From: Candidatus Paracaedibacteraceae bacterium
Lineage (GTDB): Bacteria; Pseudomonadota; Alphaproteobacteria; Paracaedibacterales; Paracaedibacteraceae
Assembly: GCA_019636055.1 (NCBI GenBank)
Contig: JAHBYH010000002.1
Coordinates: 124,001 to 188,000, forward strand
DNA: 64,000 nt
Reading direction: 5' to 3'
Position numbers and translations under genes: made by a program. Below are positions 25,633 through 34,086 of the stretch, piece after piece; position 1 is the stretch's first letter, and every line of letters starts with the position of its first letter. The notes under the pieces were generated by a model that was not told the DNA's origin, searched no databases, and saw only the letters and a program-made list of their open reading frames with translations.

Positions 25633-26202
25633 ATGACAAAACCGACACGAGAGCAAGCAGAGCAAGCGATTAGAACCCTTATTCAGTGGGCCGGAGATAA
25701 TCCGAACCGTGAAGGATTACTAGGAACACCAGAACGCGTTGTCCGAGCCTATGAAGAATATTTTGCAGGATATGCTGAAAAACCGGAAGAATATCTAATA
25801 CGGGTTTTTGAGGAAACTCAAGGCTATGATGAGATTGTTCTTTTGAAAGATATCCGCTTTGAATCCCACTGTGAACATCATATGGCACCCATTATTGGTG
25901 TGGCTCATGTGGCTTATTTACCAAACAAACGAGTCGTTGGGATCAGTAAACTTGCCAGAGTTGTTGATATTTTTTCCAAAAGATTACAAATCCAAGAAAA
26001 AATGACTGTTGAAATCGCAAAAGCCATTGATGAAACCCTTAATCCTTTTGGTGTCGCTGTCGTTATAGAGGGCGAACATCAGTGCATGTCCTGTCGCGGC
26101 GTCCATAAAACAGGGGTCACTATGGTGACAACGCACATGACGGGACTCTTTAAAACCAATCACGATTTACGGCGTGACGTCTTAGAACTCATTCGAAAAT
26201 AA
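25633..26202 (+). CDS. folE: GTP cyclohydrolase I
   Basis: First enzyme of folate (or queuosine) synthesis, converting GTP to dihydroneopterin triphosphate. 189 residues, normal for the family. Motifs: [45 protein letters not shown] (zinc Cys and His), [18 protein letters not shown], and [11 protein letters not shown] with the second zinc Cys. It begins 1 nt after the apaG stop and is followed 4 nt later by the beta-lactamase gene. Confidence 0.97.
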   Translation: MTKPTREQAEQAIRTLIQWAGDNPNREGLLGTPERVVRAYEEYFAGYAEKPEEYLIRVFEETQGYDEIVLLKDIRFESHCEHHMAPIIGVAHVAYLPNKRVVGISKLARVVDIFSKRLQIQEKMTVEIAKAIDETLNPFGVAVVIEGEHQCMSCRGVHKTGVTMVTTHMTGLFKTNHDLRRDVLELIRK

Positions 26203-26206
26203 ACCA

Positions 26207-26971
26207 ATGAAAATTATCGTTTTATTCCTGACACTTATGACGTCAGCTTGGGCAAATCAGTCTTGCTATCTTGTTGTTGAAAACGGATATGATTTAATTC
26301 GCGAAGGGGATTGTACAATCCAACACTCACCCTGCAGCACATTTAAACCTGTTTTGGCCGTGATGGGATTTGATCAAGGAATTCTTATTGATTCCGAAAC
26401 ACCAAAGCTGAATTTTGATCCGAATAAACACGATGGTTGGTTAGAAAATTGGCGTCAACCCCAAACACCAAAGACATGGCTCCAATTCAGCTGTGTCTGG
26501 TATTCCCTGTATGTTATTGAGGGATTAAAGCGCAAAACAGTACAAGATTACTTAAAGCAATTTGACTATGGCAATCAATCCCTAATTTGGTCGAAAAAGA
26601 CACCTTGGATTATGGGAAGCTTAAAACTATCAGCCGAAGAACAAATAAAATTCTTTCAACATCTGAATGCAGGAGAGTTCAATTTAAGCTCTGGCGTTAT
26701 TGAAAAAGTTCGTGACATTATGTATGTCCAAGATTTGACTGATGGCTGGAAATTATATGGTAAGACCGGGTATGGCAATCAACGCGATGATCAAGGACTT
26801 GAATTAGACAAAGGACAAGGCTGGTTTGTTGGCTGGATCGCAAAAGATGATCGCATCATTTATTTTGCCAAATTTATTCAAGATGACGTAAAAACTGAAC
26901 CCTTTACAAGTTTGCGTGCTAAAGATTACGTCATAAGGACAATCGTTGACACAATTAAATTATCAATCTAA
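26207..26971 (+). CDS. class D (OXA-type) beta-lactamase
   Basis: 254 residues with a signal peptide (cleavage near SAWA-N, residue 16). All class D active-site motifs are present in order: S44-T-F-K47 (nucleophile and carbamylated Lys), S95-C-V97, Y121-G-N123, K186-T-G188, and a GWFVGW segment at 205-210. The enzyme would act in the periplasm on penicillins. The protein looks intact and is about the usual length. It lies 4 nt behind folE with no own promoter in sight and meets the F-box-like gene stop to stop. No mobile-element sequence flanks it, so it appears to be a resident gene. Spectrum cannot be read from sequence by eye. Confidence 0.9.
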   Translation: MKIIVLFLTLMTSAWANQSCYLVVENGYDLIREGDCTIQHSPCSTFKPVLAVMGFDQGILIDSETPKLNFDPNKHDGWLENWRQPQTPKTWLQFSCVWYSLYVIEGLKRKTVQDYLKQFDYGNQSLIWSKKTPWIMGSLKLSAEEQIKFFQHLNAGEFNLSSGVIEKVRDIMYVQDLTDGWKLYGKTGYGNQRDDQGLELDKGQGWFVGWIAKDDRIIYFAKFIQDDVKTEPFTSLRAKDYVIRTIVDTIKLSI

Positions 26972-28318
26972 CTACGCCATTGGCACAGCATGCAAATCAA
27001 AAACTTGCTCTAATAGTTTTAGATTTACCGGCTCACCACGATAACTCTGGTTACCCTGACTGATAATTTCTTCCTTGATTGCCCAAGATTCCCCTAAACG
27101 GATAGCGGTCTGGCGAATATTTGAACCACATTTCGGATCCGCATCCCAAACAAATCCGCGATAGACTGAATGATGGATATCGTATTTTTCGTACAAAGCT
27201 AGCGGATCCAGTTCTTGACAGCCTTGGTCGATCAGTTGCCGGAGTTCTTCTTTACTGACGTTAATACCGTAAGAGCCATATTTTAATCCCTCAATATAGG
27301 ACTGAACAGCCCATCTCTCTCCACGTTTTACACCATCCATTAAGTAATCTTTTGCTCTTTCGCCAGGGTAATAACCCTTTGCCAAGGCCTTAAGCTTAGC
27401 GCGTTTCAACCAAGGATATCCATGTTCTTGGAGTTGAGCGATCAATTGTTTTGTTCTATTAATAAACTCGGGCGTGTCTTTATGTTGATAATCACTCATT
27501 AAATCCAAAAATGTTTGCACCGCCCAGATATTTAACGAATCGACGTGATACAAAAGAAATTCATGGGCTAATTCAGGATTTTCTGGGTCACAAATCCTCC
27601 AACCTTTTTTGACTCGGTTATACTGGCGCTCCAATGCCCAAACTTGCCCCTCGCTAACTTTATCATTTAATAGTTGTTGCGCTTTTTGGGGATTGGCCCT
27701 GAAAAAATAAGAGCCGTTCAGTAGTCCATTGTGAAGCATATCTGAGGCTACCGGACTTCCTCGAAGAACATGTTCATATAAAAACGCATGGGCTTGTGGA
27801 TGATTTTTTTCATATCCATAATCACCACGGATAAGTCCAAGAAATTTTAACTTAATTGCTGCTTCATTGTGCAGAGAAACCATAAAGTCCAAAACTGATA
27901 CCTGGAGAACAGATGAGAATTTACCAAATCTACAGGAATGCGAATCAACAACAGCGCCTTGAGTAATCTCAGCAATTTGATCAAAATGTGTAATGAGGTT
28001 ATATCGACTTTGGTAATCATCAAAAGCAAATGGCAAAGTATCACATAGATTTTGTCGCTCTTTATATAATTCAGGCGAGGTACCTTTTTGATAAAGGGAC
28101 CGTTCTACTTCTGCTTTTGTGAAAACATAAAGTTGTCTCAGAACTTGTTGATTTCCAGTTAACTTTAACGCTCTGAGATCCAGTGGTGATAAATAGCTAA
28201 AAACCTCTTGATTCACATCAATCGGAAGAATAAACGCCTCATGTTCATCAATATCCATCGCTTGGATTGTCACTATTAATTGTAATAGTGTGACGATAAT
28301 CGTCAGAAAGTAAACCAT
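26972..28318 (-). CDS. secreted F-box-like protein with Sel1/TPR-like repeats
   Basis: 448 residues from ATG 28318, preceded by GGGG; an ATG 12 nt upstream (28330) is possible. Residues 1-20 form a signal peptide (cleavage near TIQA-M). Residues 30-62 resemble an F-box: LPIDVNQEVFSYLSPLDLRALKLT, with LPxDV and the Leu-x-x-Leu-D-L-x-x-L pattern. The remaining 370 residues are helical repeats of 35-40 residues with Ala/Gly-rich turns (HPQAHAFLYEHVLRGSPVA, NPQKAQQLLNDKVSEGQVWA, NPELAHEFLLYHVDSLNIWA), Sel1-like. F-box plus protein-binding repeats is the layout of ubiquitin-ligase adaptors. Second such gene in the window, and different in its repeats. Confidence 0.65.
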   Translation of the reverse strand: MVYFLTIIVTLLQLIVTIQAMDIDEHEAFILPIDVNQEVFSYLSPLDLRALKLTGNQQVLRQLYVFTKAEVERSLYQKGTSPELYKERQNLCDTLPFAFDDYQSRYNLITHFDQIAEITQGAVVDSHSCRFGKFSSVLQVSVLDFMVSLHNEAAIKLKFLGLIRGDYGYEKNHPQAHAFLYEHVLRGSPVASDMLHNGLLNGSYFFRANPQKAQQLLNDKVSEGQVWALERQYNRVKKGWRICDPENPELAHEFLLYHVDSLNIWAVQTFLDLMSDYQHKDTPEFINRTKQLIAQLQEHGYPWLKRAKLKALAKGYYPGERAKDYLMDGVKRGERWAVQSYIEGLKYGSYGINVSKEELRQLIDQGCQELDPLALYEKYDIHHSVYRGFVWDADPKCGSNIRQTAIRLGESWAIKEEIISQGNQSYRGEPVNLKLLEQVFDLHAVPMA

Positions 28319-28345
28319 TGTCAACCCCATAGTTACTAGGTATCT

Positions 28346-28351
28346 ATTATA
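28346..28351 (-). promoter_or_regulatory. -10 box of the second F-box-like gene
   Basis: Perfect TATAAT on the minus strand, 28 nt upstream of the chosen ATG. The -35 region is AT-rich (ATTTTA at 17 nt) and not convincing. Confidence 0.35.
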
Positions 28352-28388
28352 GGTTACTTTATTTTATATAAAATTTTAATATTAAATA

Positions 28389-29558
28389 TTACTGTGCCGT
28401 GTATACGCGTCTAAATCTGTCACCCATGCGTAATAAGATTTCATAGGGAACGGTACCGGCAGTTTTGGCAATCTCTTCGACAGAAATATCTCGACCGATG
28501 AGTTGAGCCCACCCACCAATCTCTAGCTGAGACTCAGGGATGTCGGTGACATCAACAGTCATAACATCCATAGACACACGCCCCAGAATCGGACATTTTT
28601 GACCCGCAATAAAAACATGACCCTTATTAGCCATTGCCCAAGGATAACCGTCGGCATAACCAACACCAATAGTTGCGACTTTACGGGCACTAGCTGCCAC
28701 AAATGTTTGATTATACCCAATACTTTGACCAACAGCGACATCTTGTATTTGGTAGATTCGTCCCCATAATTCCATAGATTGGATTAATGGGTTGGTTTTC
28801 GCATTCGTCGGATTAATCCCGTGCAAAGCAATACCCGGACGAACCATGTCATAATGGTATTCCTGGCCTAAAAAGATGACGCCTGATTTTGCAAGGCTTG
28901 CCTTCATTTTTGGCATATGACGAATGGCTTGTTCAAAACGTTGCCGTTGCTGTTGGGTAAAAGTCAAGTTCTCATCATGACTATAAACCATTTGGCTTAA
29001 AACAAGTTTCAGATCCATACCATCCAAAAGTTGCGGGTTACTGGCTAATGTCATGTATTCTTTACTAGGAAGTCCAGTCCGCGTCATTCCTGTATCAACA
29101 TGCAAAGCCGCCGGCAAACGACGCCCAGACATATGACAAAAAGCTTGCCAACGGGCAACCTGATCAAGATCTGTTAAAGCCGGAATCAAATGGAAATCCG
29201 CATAAACGCCTTCGGATCCCGGGAAAAAACCATTTAAAATATAGATATCAGCATCTAGTCCACGATCAATAAAGGCTTCACGCAGAGCCACCCCTTCATC
29301 AGCAAAAGCCACAAAGAAAGATTTACACCCTTCTTTCATCAAGCGTAATGCCATGGGAATTGCACCCATACCATAACCGTCTGCTTTCAGAACAGCTGCA
29401 CATTCAGCCGTTTGTGTCATTGATTTTAAGTAATTATAATTGTGAGCAACCAGATCCAAATTAACCGTCAAACACGAATATGTTGACGTCGGTAATCCGG
29501 CCAGTTGTTCCGGAAGCTTCATTGTTTCAACGATTTGGGCATGCTGTGGCTGCAACAT
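28389..29558 (-). CDS. alr: alanine racemase
   Basis: PLP enzyme making D-alanine for peptidoglycan. From ATG 29558 it has 389 residues; a TTG at 29588 would add ten residues but lacks a ribosome site. Motifs: CAAVLKADGYGMG with the PLP lysine, HVDTGMTRTGL, MVRPGIALHGINP, VGYADGYPWA with the catalytic Tyr of the C-terminal barrel region, and GRVSMDVMTVDVT. Stands alone between the F-box-like gene and the divergent yebC. Confidence 0.95.
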   Translation of the reverse strand: MLQPQHAQIVETMKLPEQLAGLPTSTYSCLTVNLDLVAHNYNYLKSMTQTAECAAVLKADGYGMGAIPMALRLMKEGCKSFFVAFADEGVALREAFIDRGLDADIYILNGFFPGSEGVYADFHLIPALTDLDQVARWQAFCHMSGRRLPAALHVDTGMTRTGLPSKEYMTLASNPQLLDGMDLKLVLSQMVYSHDENLTFTQQQRQRFEQAIRHMPKMKASLAKSGVIFLGQEYHYDMVRPGIALHGINPTNAKTNPLIQSMELWGRIYQIQDVAVGQSIGYNQTFVAASARKVATIGVGYADGYPWAMANKGHVFIAGQKCPILGRVSMDVMTVDVTDIPESQLEIGGWAQLIGRDISVEEIAKTAGTVPYEILLRMGDRFRRVYTAQ

Positions 29559-29588
29559 TTTGAGGCTATACCTATCTTTTCTTTTCAA

Positions 29589-29746
29589 CAGTGTAGCGCA
29601 TTTTTTTGGGAAAAGTCACGCCCTATGTGAGTGGCAATAAAAATAGAGATGGGAACACTATACCTAACACATACAAAACACGGTGTCATAACGTGCCAAA
29701 AAATGGTATACTGACCCCAATAGACAATTTTTGATATGTAAGAACA
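29589..29746. other. divergent intergenic region alr / yebC
   Basis: 158 nt containing the yebC promoter listed next. I see no additional gene or RNA. Confidence 0.4.
29704..29712 (+). promoter_or_regulatory. extended -10 promoter of yebC
   Basis: TGG followed by TATACT (29707-29712) forms an extended -10 element; the -35 is weak. The predicted start near 29719 gives a leader of about 28 nt for yebC. Confidence 0.45.
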
Positions 29747-30493
29747 ATGGCAGGACATTCACAGTTTAAAAATATTATGCACCGCAAAGGGGCACAAGAC
29801 GCAAAACGCGCACGTATGTTTGCAAAGATCGCGCGTGAAATTATCGTATCGGCTCGTATGGGGGCTGATCCATCAGCAAACCCCCGCCTGAGGGCCGCCA
29901 TCGCAGCTGCACGAGCCGCCAACATGCCAAAGGATAACGTAGATCGTGCCATTAAAAAAGCGTTAGGTGGCGAAGATACAGCCAACTACGAAGAAGTCCG
30001 TTACGAAGGTTATGGCCCGGCAGGAACTGCTTTGATTGTGGAAACGTTGACCGACAACCGCAATCGCACAGCCCCTGAAATTCGTTCAGCTTTTACAAAA
30101 GCCGGTGGAAATATGGGGGAATCAGGCAGCGTTGCCTTTATGTTTGACCGTCTTGGCCTGATCCGCTTACCTAAATCTGTTGGATCTTTTGATGATGTTT
30201 TCGAAAAAGCTGTTGAAGCTGGCGCGGAAAACCTAGAGGAAGATGACGACGGCTATGACGTTCTGACCAGCGTTGATGACTTTGCAGCCGTGCGCGATGC
30301 TTTGGCTCAAAGTTATACGGACATTGGTGAGTCCAAATTAATCTGGCGCCCCCAAAATACTATTGCTGTTGATGAAGAGGCAGCGCAAAAGATCTTCAAA
30401 CTGATCGACACGCTTGAAGATAACGATGACGTCCAAAACGTTTATTGTAATTTTGAAGTTTCAGATGAAATTATGGCAAAGTTGGCTGGATAA
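29747..30493 (+). CDS. yebC: YebC/PmpR family protein (TACO1-like)
   Basis: 248 residues, standard length. Starts with [25 protein letters not shown], the family signature, and has [34 protein letters not shown] and [16 protein letters not shown]. Family members bind DNA as regulators or act on ribosomes stalled at proline stretches. The product is encoded directly upstream of ruvC, the classic order; the stop and the ruvC start overlap by one base (TAATG). Confidence 0.96.
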   Translation: MAGHSQFKNIMHRKGAQDAKRARMFAKIAREIIVSARMGADPSANPRLRAAIAAARAANMPKDNVDRAIKKALGGEDTANYEEVRYEGYGPAGTALIVETLTDNRNRTAPEIRSAFTKAGGNMGESGSVAFMFDRLGLIRLPKSVGSFDDVFEKAVEAGAENLEEDDDGYDVLTSVDDFAAVRDALAQSYTDIGESKLIWRPQNTIAVDEEAAQKIFKLIDTLEDNDDVQNVYCNFEVSDEIMAKLAG

Positions 30494-30990
30494 TGGCTCA
30501 GGGCAGTGTTCACATATTGGGTCTTGACCCGGGGCTAAGGAACACAGGATGGGGGCTTATTAGCTCCCAAGGCAACCGACTCTCTCATATTGCTCACGGC
30601 GTTGTTAAATCTACGGCTGACTTTGCTTTAAGCGATCGACTTACGGAAATTTATCGCGGACTGATAGCCGTTATTGACCAATATAGCCCCCACGAAGCTG
30701 CGGTTGAAGAAACGTTTATGAACACCAATGCAGCCTCTGCCTTAAAATTAGGCATGGCGCGCGGTGTTGTTTTATTGGCGCCGGCAACCCAAGGATTGAT
30801 CGTCGGCGAATATTCCGCCAATAAAGTAAAAAAATCGGTGGTTGGTGTTGGTCACGCAGACAAAACTCAAGTTGCAGCCATGGTCCAACGCCTTTTACCA
30901 ACTGTGGGAACCGTTAAGGCTGACGCAGCTGATGCCTTAGCTGTTGCCATATGTCATGCCCATCACCGATTAATTAACCAAAAGTTTTGA
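30493..30990 (+). CDS. ruvC: crossover junction endodeoxyribonuclease RuvC
   Basis: Resolves Holliday junctions. 165 residues with the four-acidic catalytic set in its usual places: ILGLDPGLRNTGWG (first Asp), AAVEETFMNTNAASALKLG (Glu), and KADAADALAVAICHAHH (the two Asp). Translationally coupled to yebC. The usual ruvA and ruvB do not follow; instead the 3' 21 nt overlap the end of a leftward patatin gene. Confidence 0.95.
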   Translation: MAQGSVHILGLDPGLRNTGWGLISSQGNRLSHIAHGVVKSTADFALSDRLTEIYRGLIAVIDQYSPHEAAVEETFMNTNAASALKLGMARGVVLLAPATQGLIVGEYSANKVKKSVVGVGHADKTQVAAMVQRLLPTVGTVKADAADALAVAICHAHHRLINQKF

Positions 30991-31977
30991 TGCCTTATCT
31001 ATACTTTCTGGGTTATTTTTGATATATGTCAAAGCAGCAGTTTCAATGGCCTCGACATTAGCCGTGCTATAACCGTCAAGTGGCAAATTAGTTGACAGTT
31101 CTCCATCAACACGCACATATTGATCCCTCAACAAAGAATGGGACCAATGATGCGCTGTATTCACCCCTATCTTAATCATCATATCACTGATCGGAGCAGC
31201 CCACGCTAAAGCCCCCATATTTTTTGCATGGGCATAATCGATGCCTGTTGGATAAATCCCCGTGCCAATTGAAACAAGGTTCGTTGTTGCAAGGGATTGC
31301 AAACCAAAGCGATCAATCACACTTTTCAGAGCTGATGCACTTGGGTTATTGACACCAACTCCGCCATCACACAAAGCATGACCGTTTGAATCAACCGGTG
31401 AAAAATAAGTTGGCGCTGCGGTTGAGGCTCTAACGGCATACCAAATCGGAACGTCCTCAACAGGCGTCTCTTTGGCTTTTGCGACATCAAAAATTTTAAT
31501 GGTTTGAGACGTAATATCAGTACTGTACGCTTGAACCCAATGTTTAACCACACTCGATAACGGTGCCTCCCCAAAATTATCCTTAAGGACTCTTTCAAGT
31601 GAATCAGCCTCATATTTTGGCCCAAAAAGTCCATCCCCCTCTTTTATTTCTTCCCATATTGTTTCACGGAAAATTTCCGAACCACGTTGTTTATAAAGGT
31701 TCTCTAGTTCTGCAAGCGATTTGCCAATAGCTAATCCAAAAGAAAGGATACTTCCCGTTGATGATCCTGCTAGCATAGTTACATGATCAATCAAAGAGCC
31801 GTTTAATTTGTCTTCAATGGCTTGGGCGAGTTTAATACTATATAATCCTCGCATCCCACCGCCATCAAAGGTCATGATATGGGCAGGAGGCTGTGTATAT
31901 TCTGAAACCATAACGGGTTCTTGATGTTCGACTGAAACAGCCAGAGACCCAGAAAAAATTGAGCGAATCCAATCCAT
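30970..31977 (-). CDS. patatin-like phospholipase
   Basis: 335 residues. The patatin fold is complete: oxyanion loop DGGGMRG (38-44), nucleophile elbow G71-S-S-T-G75 with Ser73, and catalytic D204-G-G in CDGGVGVNNP. These enzymes release fatty acids from membrane lipids. In Rickettsia and other intracellular bacteria relatives (Pat1/Pat2) act on host membranes. No Sec signal peptide is visible; residues 1-20 contain a short hydrophobic stretch. The 3' end overlaps ruvC by 21 nt tail to tail. Target in host or own membrane is unknown. Confidence 0.88.
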   Translation of the reverse strand: MDWIRSIFSGSLAVSVEHQEPVMVSEYTQPPAHIMTFDGGGMRGLYSIKLAQAIEDKLNGSLIDHVTMLAGSSTGSILSFGLAIGKSLAELENLYKQRGSEIFRETIWEEIKEGDGLFGPKYEADSLERVLKDNFGEAPLSSVVKHWVQAYSTDITSQTIKIFDVAKAKETPVEDVPIWYAVRASTAAPTYFSPVDSNGHALCDGGVGVNNPSASALKSVIDRFGLQSLATTNLVSIGTGIYPTGIDYAHAKNMGALAWAAPISDMMIKIGVNTAHHWSHSLLRDQYVRVDGELSTNLPLDGYSTANVEAIETAALTYIKNNPESIDKASKLLVN

Positions 31978-32057
31978 AACATTCTCCGCATAAACGTTAT
32001 AAAATTATTATATAAGCAAAATTATTAAAATAAAATTACTTAATAAGTCATAAAATA

Positions 32058-32085
32058 TTGACATTATTATAAAACGCCCTAAATT
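32058..32085 (+). promoter_or_regulatory. promoter of the small lipoprotein gene
   Basis: Perfect -35 TTGACA (32058-32063), a 16-nt spacer and TAAATT (32080-32085, 4 of 6). The predicted start near 32092 precedes the AAAGGAGG ribosome site at 32111-32118. Confidence 0.5.
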
Positions 32086-32123
32086 TTATTATGAGTAAAG
32101 GGAATAAGATAAAGGAGGATAAA

Positions 32124-32270
32124 ATGAAAAAGATTGTATTTTCATTGGTTTTTGCCAATCTCGTTCTGGTGTTATCCGCTTGCGCGACAACATCGTCTGG
32201 CGATCAGAATTCCCATGCCCCCCTCAGTCGCCATGACAGGTTGTGGAATCCACACCTAGAACGGTGGTAA
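32124..32270 (+). CDS. 48-residue lipoprotein
   Basis: Short gene with all signals in place: promoter, AAAGGAGG ribosome site, ATG 32124, TAA at 32268-32270, and a strong terminator 22 nt later. The product has a basic start (MKK), a hydrophobic core and the lipobox LSAC (Cys20), leaving a mature peptide of 29 residues (ending in NPHLERW) after lipidation. It resembles small entericidin- or Lpp-like lipoproteins in size only; no family recognised. Function unknown, probably in the cell envelope. Confidence 0.8.
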   Translation: MKKIVFSLVFANLVLVLSACATTSSGDQNSHAPLSRHDRLWNPHLERW

Positions 32271-32291
32271 ATATATACAATTAAGGGAAAG

Positions 32292-32316
32292 AACCCAGCT
32301 TGAGGCTGGGTTTTTT
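32292..32316 (+). terminator. strong rho-independent terminator
   Basis: AACCCAGC (32292-32299) and GCTGGGTT (32305-32312) form a perfect 8-bp stem with a 5-nt loop, followed by six T. It ends the small lipoprotein transcript and lies at the stop of the leftward dehydrogenase gene, so it may serve both. Confidence 0.9.
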
Positions 32317-33598
32317 ATAATCGGATTAACGTGTACCCGCGCGCCTGAATCATAGTACGATCAAAACAACTCTTAACATCATAGATAATTGAATTGGGTT
32401 TACAGTAAGCCATTGGCAAATCGCCCAATACCGATATGATTGAGGCATGAGCAACCGCAATAATTGCTAAATCAGATGGTTTTAACTGAGCCATTGGTGT
32501 TAAGGTAAGGCCATATTCATGCAGTGCTTCGGTTGGATCTGCCTCAGGATCACAAATCTGAATAGTAATACCATAGCTTTGTAACTCAGAGATCACGTCA
32601 ATCACTTTAGTATTACGAATATCCGGGCAGTTTTCTTTAAAAGTTAAGCCAAAGACTGTCACAACCGACTCTTTTGGGTTTTTACCTGATTTAATCAGTG
32701 CTTTGATTGACTCATGGGCGATATGAGCCCCCATCCCATTATTGAGATGGCGACCCGATAAAATCATTTCAGGGTTAAAACCAACTTCTTGAGCTTTATG
32801 AGCCAAGTAGTAAGGATCAACACCAATACAGTGCCCGCCCACTAACCCCGGTCGAAATGGTAAGAAGTTCCATTTGGTACCGGCAGCCTCAAGCACATCA
32901 ACAGTATCGATGCCCAAACGGCCAAAAATCAAAGCAAGTTCATTCATCAAGGCAATATTAATGTCACGTTGTGTATTTTCAATAACCTTGGCCGCCTCAG
33001 CAACTTTGATCGTCGCAGCCTTAAAAACTCCCGCTGTGACAACGGAACTATAAACATCAGCAACAATATCTAAAGTTTTCTGATCTGACCCTGAGACAAC
33101 TTTCATAATTTTAGTAAATGTCCGATCTTTATCGCCCGGATTGATGCGTTCCGGACTATATCCAACCGTAAAGTCTGCTCCAAAAGTTAACCCTGATATC
33201 TTTTCTAAAATAGGAATACAAATTTCTTCGGTCGCCCCGGGATAAACAGTCGATTCATAAACAACGATATCGCCCTTCTTCAAAGCGCGCGCAACGGTCT
33301 CAGATGCCTTTTCGAGAGGGGTAAAATCCGGTTGATTCACATGATTAACAGGAGTTGGCACAGTGACAATATGAAAATCTGCAGATTTTAAATCTTCAAT
33401 AGATTTTGTAAAAGTGATATCACTTGCCCTCAAGGCATCTGCATCAACTTCACGCGTACGATCGATACCTTGAGATAATTCCTGAAGACGCAAATCGTTG
33501 ATATCAAATCCAATGACTCGAGCCTGTTTACCAAAAGCAACAGCCACTGGCAAACCAACATATCCCAGACCTATTACGGATATTTTTCTTGTTGTCAT
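32315..33598 (-). CDS. nucleotide-sugar 6-dehydrogenase (TviB/WbpO-like)
   Basis: 427-residue member of the UDP-glucose/GDP-mannose dehydrogenase family. Rossmann start ISVIGLGYVGLPVAVAFG, then VPTPVN, YESTVYPG, VGYSPERINPGD, AKVIENTQRDINIALMNE and the catalytic cysteine in GGHCIGVDPYYL (C257). ERINPGDK and the overall sequence are closest to the TviB/WbpO group that oxidises UDP-GlcNAc or UDP-GalNAc to uronic acids for surface polysaccharides. No polysaccharide cluster is adjacent; the neighbour overlaps by 4 nt. Confidence 0.9.
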   Translation of the reverse strand: MTTRKISVIGLGYVGLPVAVAFGKQARVIGFDINDLRLQELSQGIDRTREVDADALRASDITFTKSIEDLKSADFHIVTVPTPVNHVNQPDFTPLEKASETVARALKKGDIVVYESTVYPGATEEICIPILEKISGLTFGADFTVGYSPERINPGDKDRTFTKIMKVVSGSDQKTLDIVADVYSSVVTAGVFKAATIKVAEAAKVIENTQRDINIALMNELALIFGRLGIDTVDVLEAAGTKWNFLPFRPGLVGGHCIGVDPYYLAHKAQEVGFNPEMILSGRHLNNGMGAHIAHESIKALIKSGKNPKESVVTVFGLTFKENCPDIRNTKVIDVISELQSYGITIQICDPEADPTEALHEYGLTLTPMAQLKPSDLAIIAVAHASIISVLGDLPMAYCKPNSIIYDVKSCFDRTMIQARGYTLIRL

Positions 33599-34086
33599 TT
33601 ATGTACTCGAATAAAGGTTGACGGCGTTAAAATAAAATCCATTGTGTAATCCATATCACACGCAGGAATATTGTCAAGTTTTTGACAATCATATCCAACC
33701 CCTATGGCTATGACTTTTTTGGATTTCGCCAGATTAAACAGCGCTTGATCATAGTACCCTATCCCCTGCCCTAAGCGACGCCCTTGCTCATCAAAAGCCA
33801 ACAAAGGAACCAGAATAATATCGGGCTCGAGATCAAACCCAATCGCATCACTTAACGGATAAACAATATAATGCCCCTGAACAGATAAGTATTCGAGCAC
33901 AGCTGTTATATTCAACTCTGATCCCTGCGCTTGATAGCCTGCGACAACTTTTGCGGATAAATCGATTTCCTTTGACAATTGAATCCATTGCGTTAACAAC
34001 CCCGCATCCACATCAAATTGATCAATTATTTTATGATAGTCAATGCGCAAGGACCGGGCTTGTTGGCGAAGATCATCCTTATTCAT
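33595..34086 (-). CDS. 5-formyltetrahydrofolate cyclo-ligase
   Basis: 163 residues, shorter than the usual 180-200. The family core is present: YPLSDAIGFDLEPDIILVPLLAFDEQGRRLGQGIGYYDQAL, with GxGxGYYD, followed by AIGVGYDCQ. Converts 5-formyl-THF to 5,10-methenyl-THF, with ATP. The conserved N-terminal K/R-rich segment is short, and the first ATP-binding Lys region is less clear. Overlaps the dehydrogenase gene (4 nt) and the prepilin-like gene (1 nt), so all three are one unit. Confidence 0.85.
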   Translation of the reverse strand: MNKDDLRQQARSLRIDYHKIIDQFDVDAGLLTQWIQLSKEIDLSAKVVAGYQAQGSELNITAVLEYLSVQGHYIVYPLSDAIGFDLEPDIILVPLLAFDEQGRRLGQGIGYYDQALFNLAKSKKVIAIGVGYDCQKLDNIPACDMDYTMDFILTPSTFIRVHK

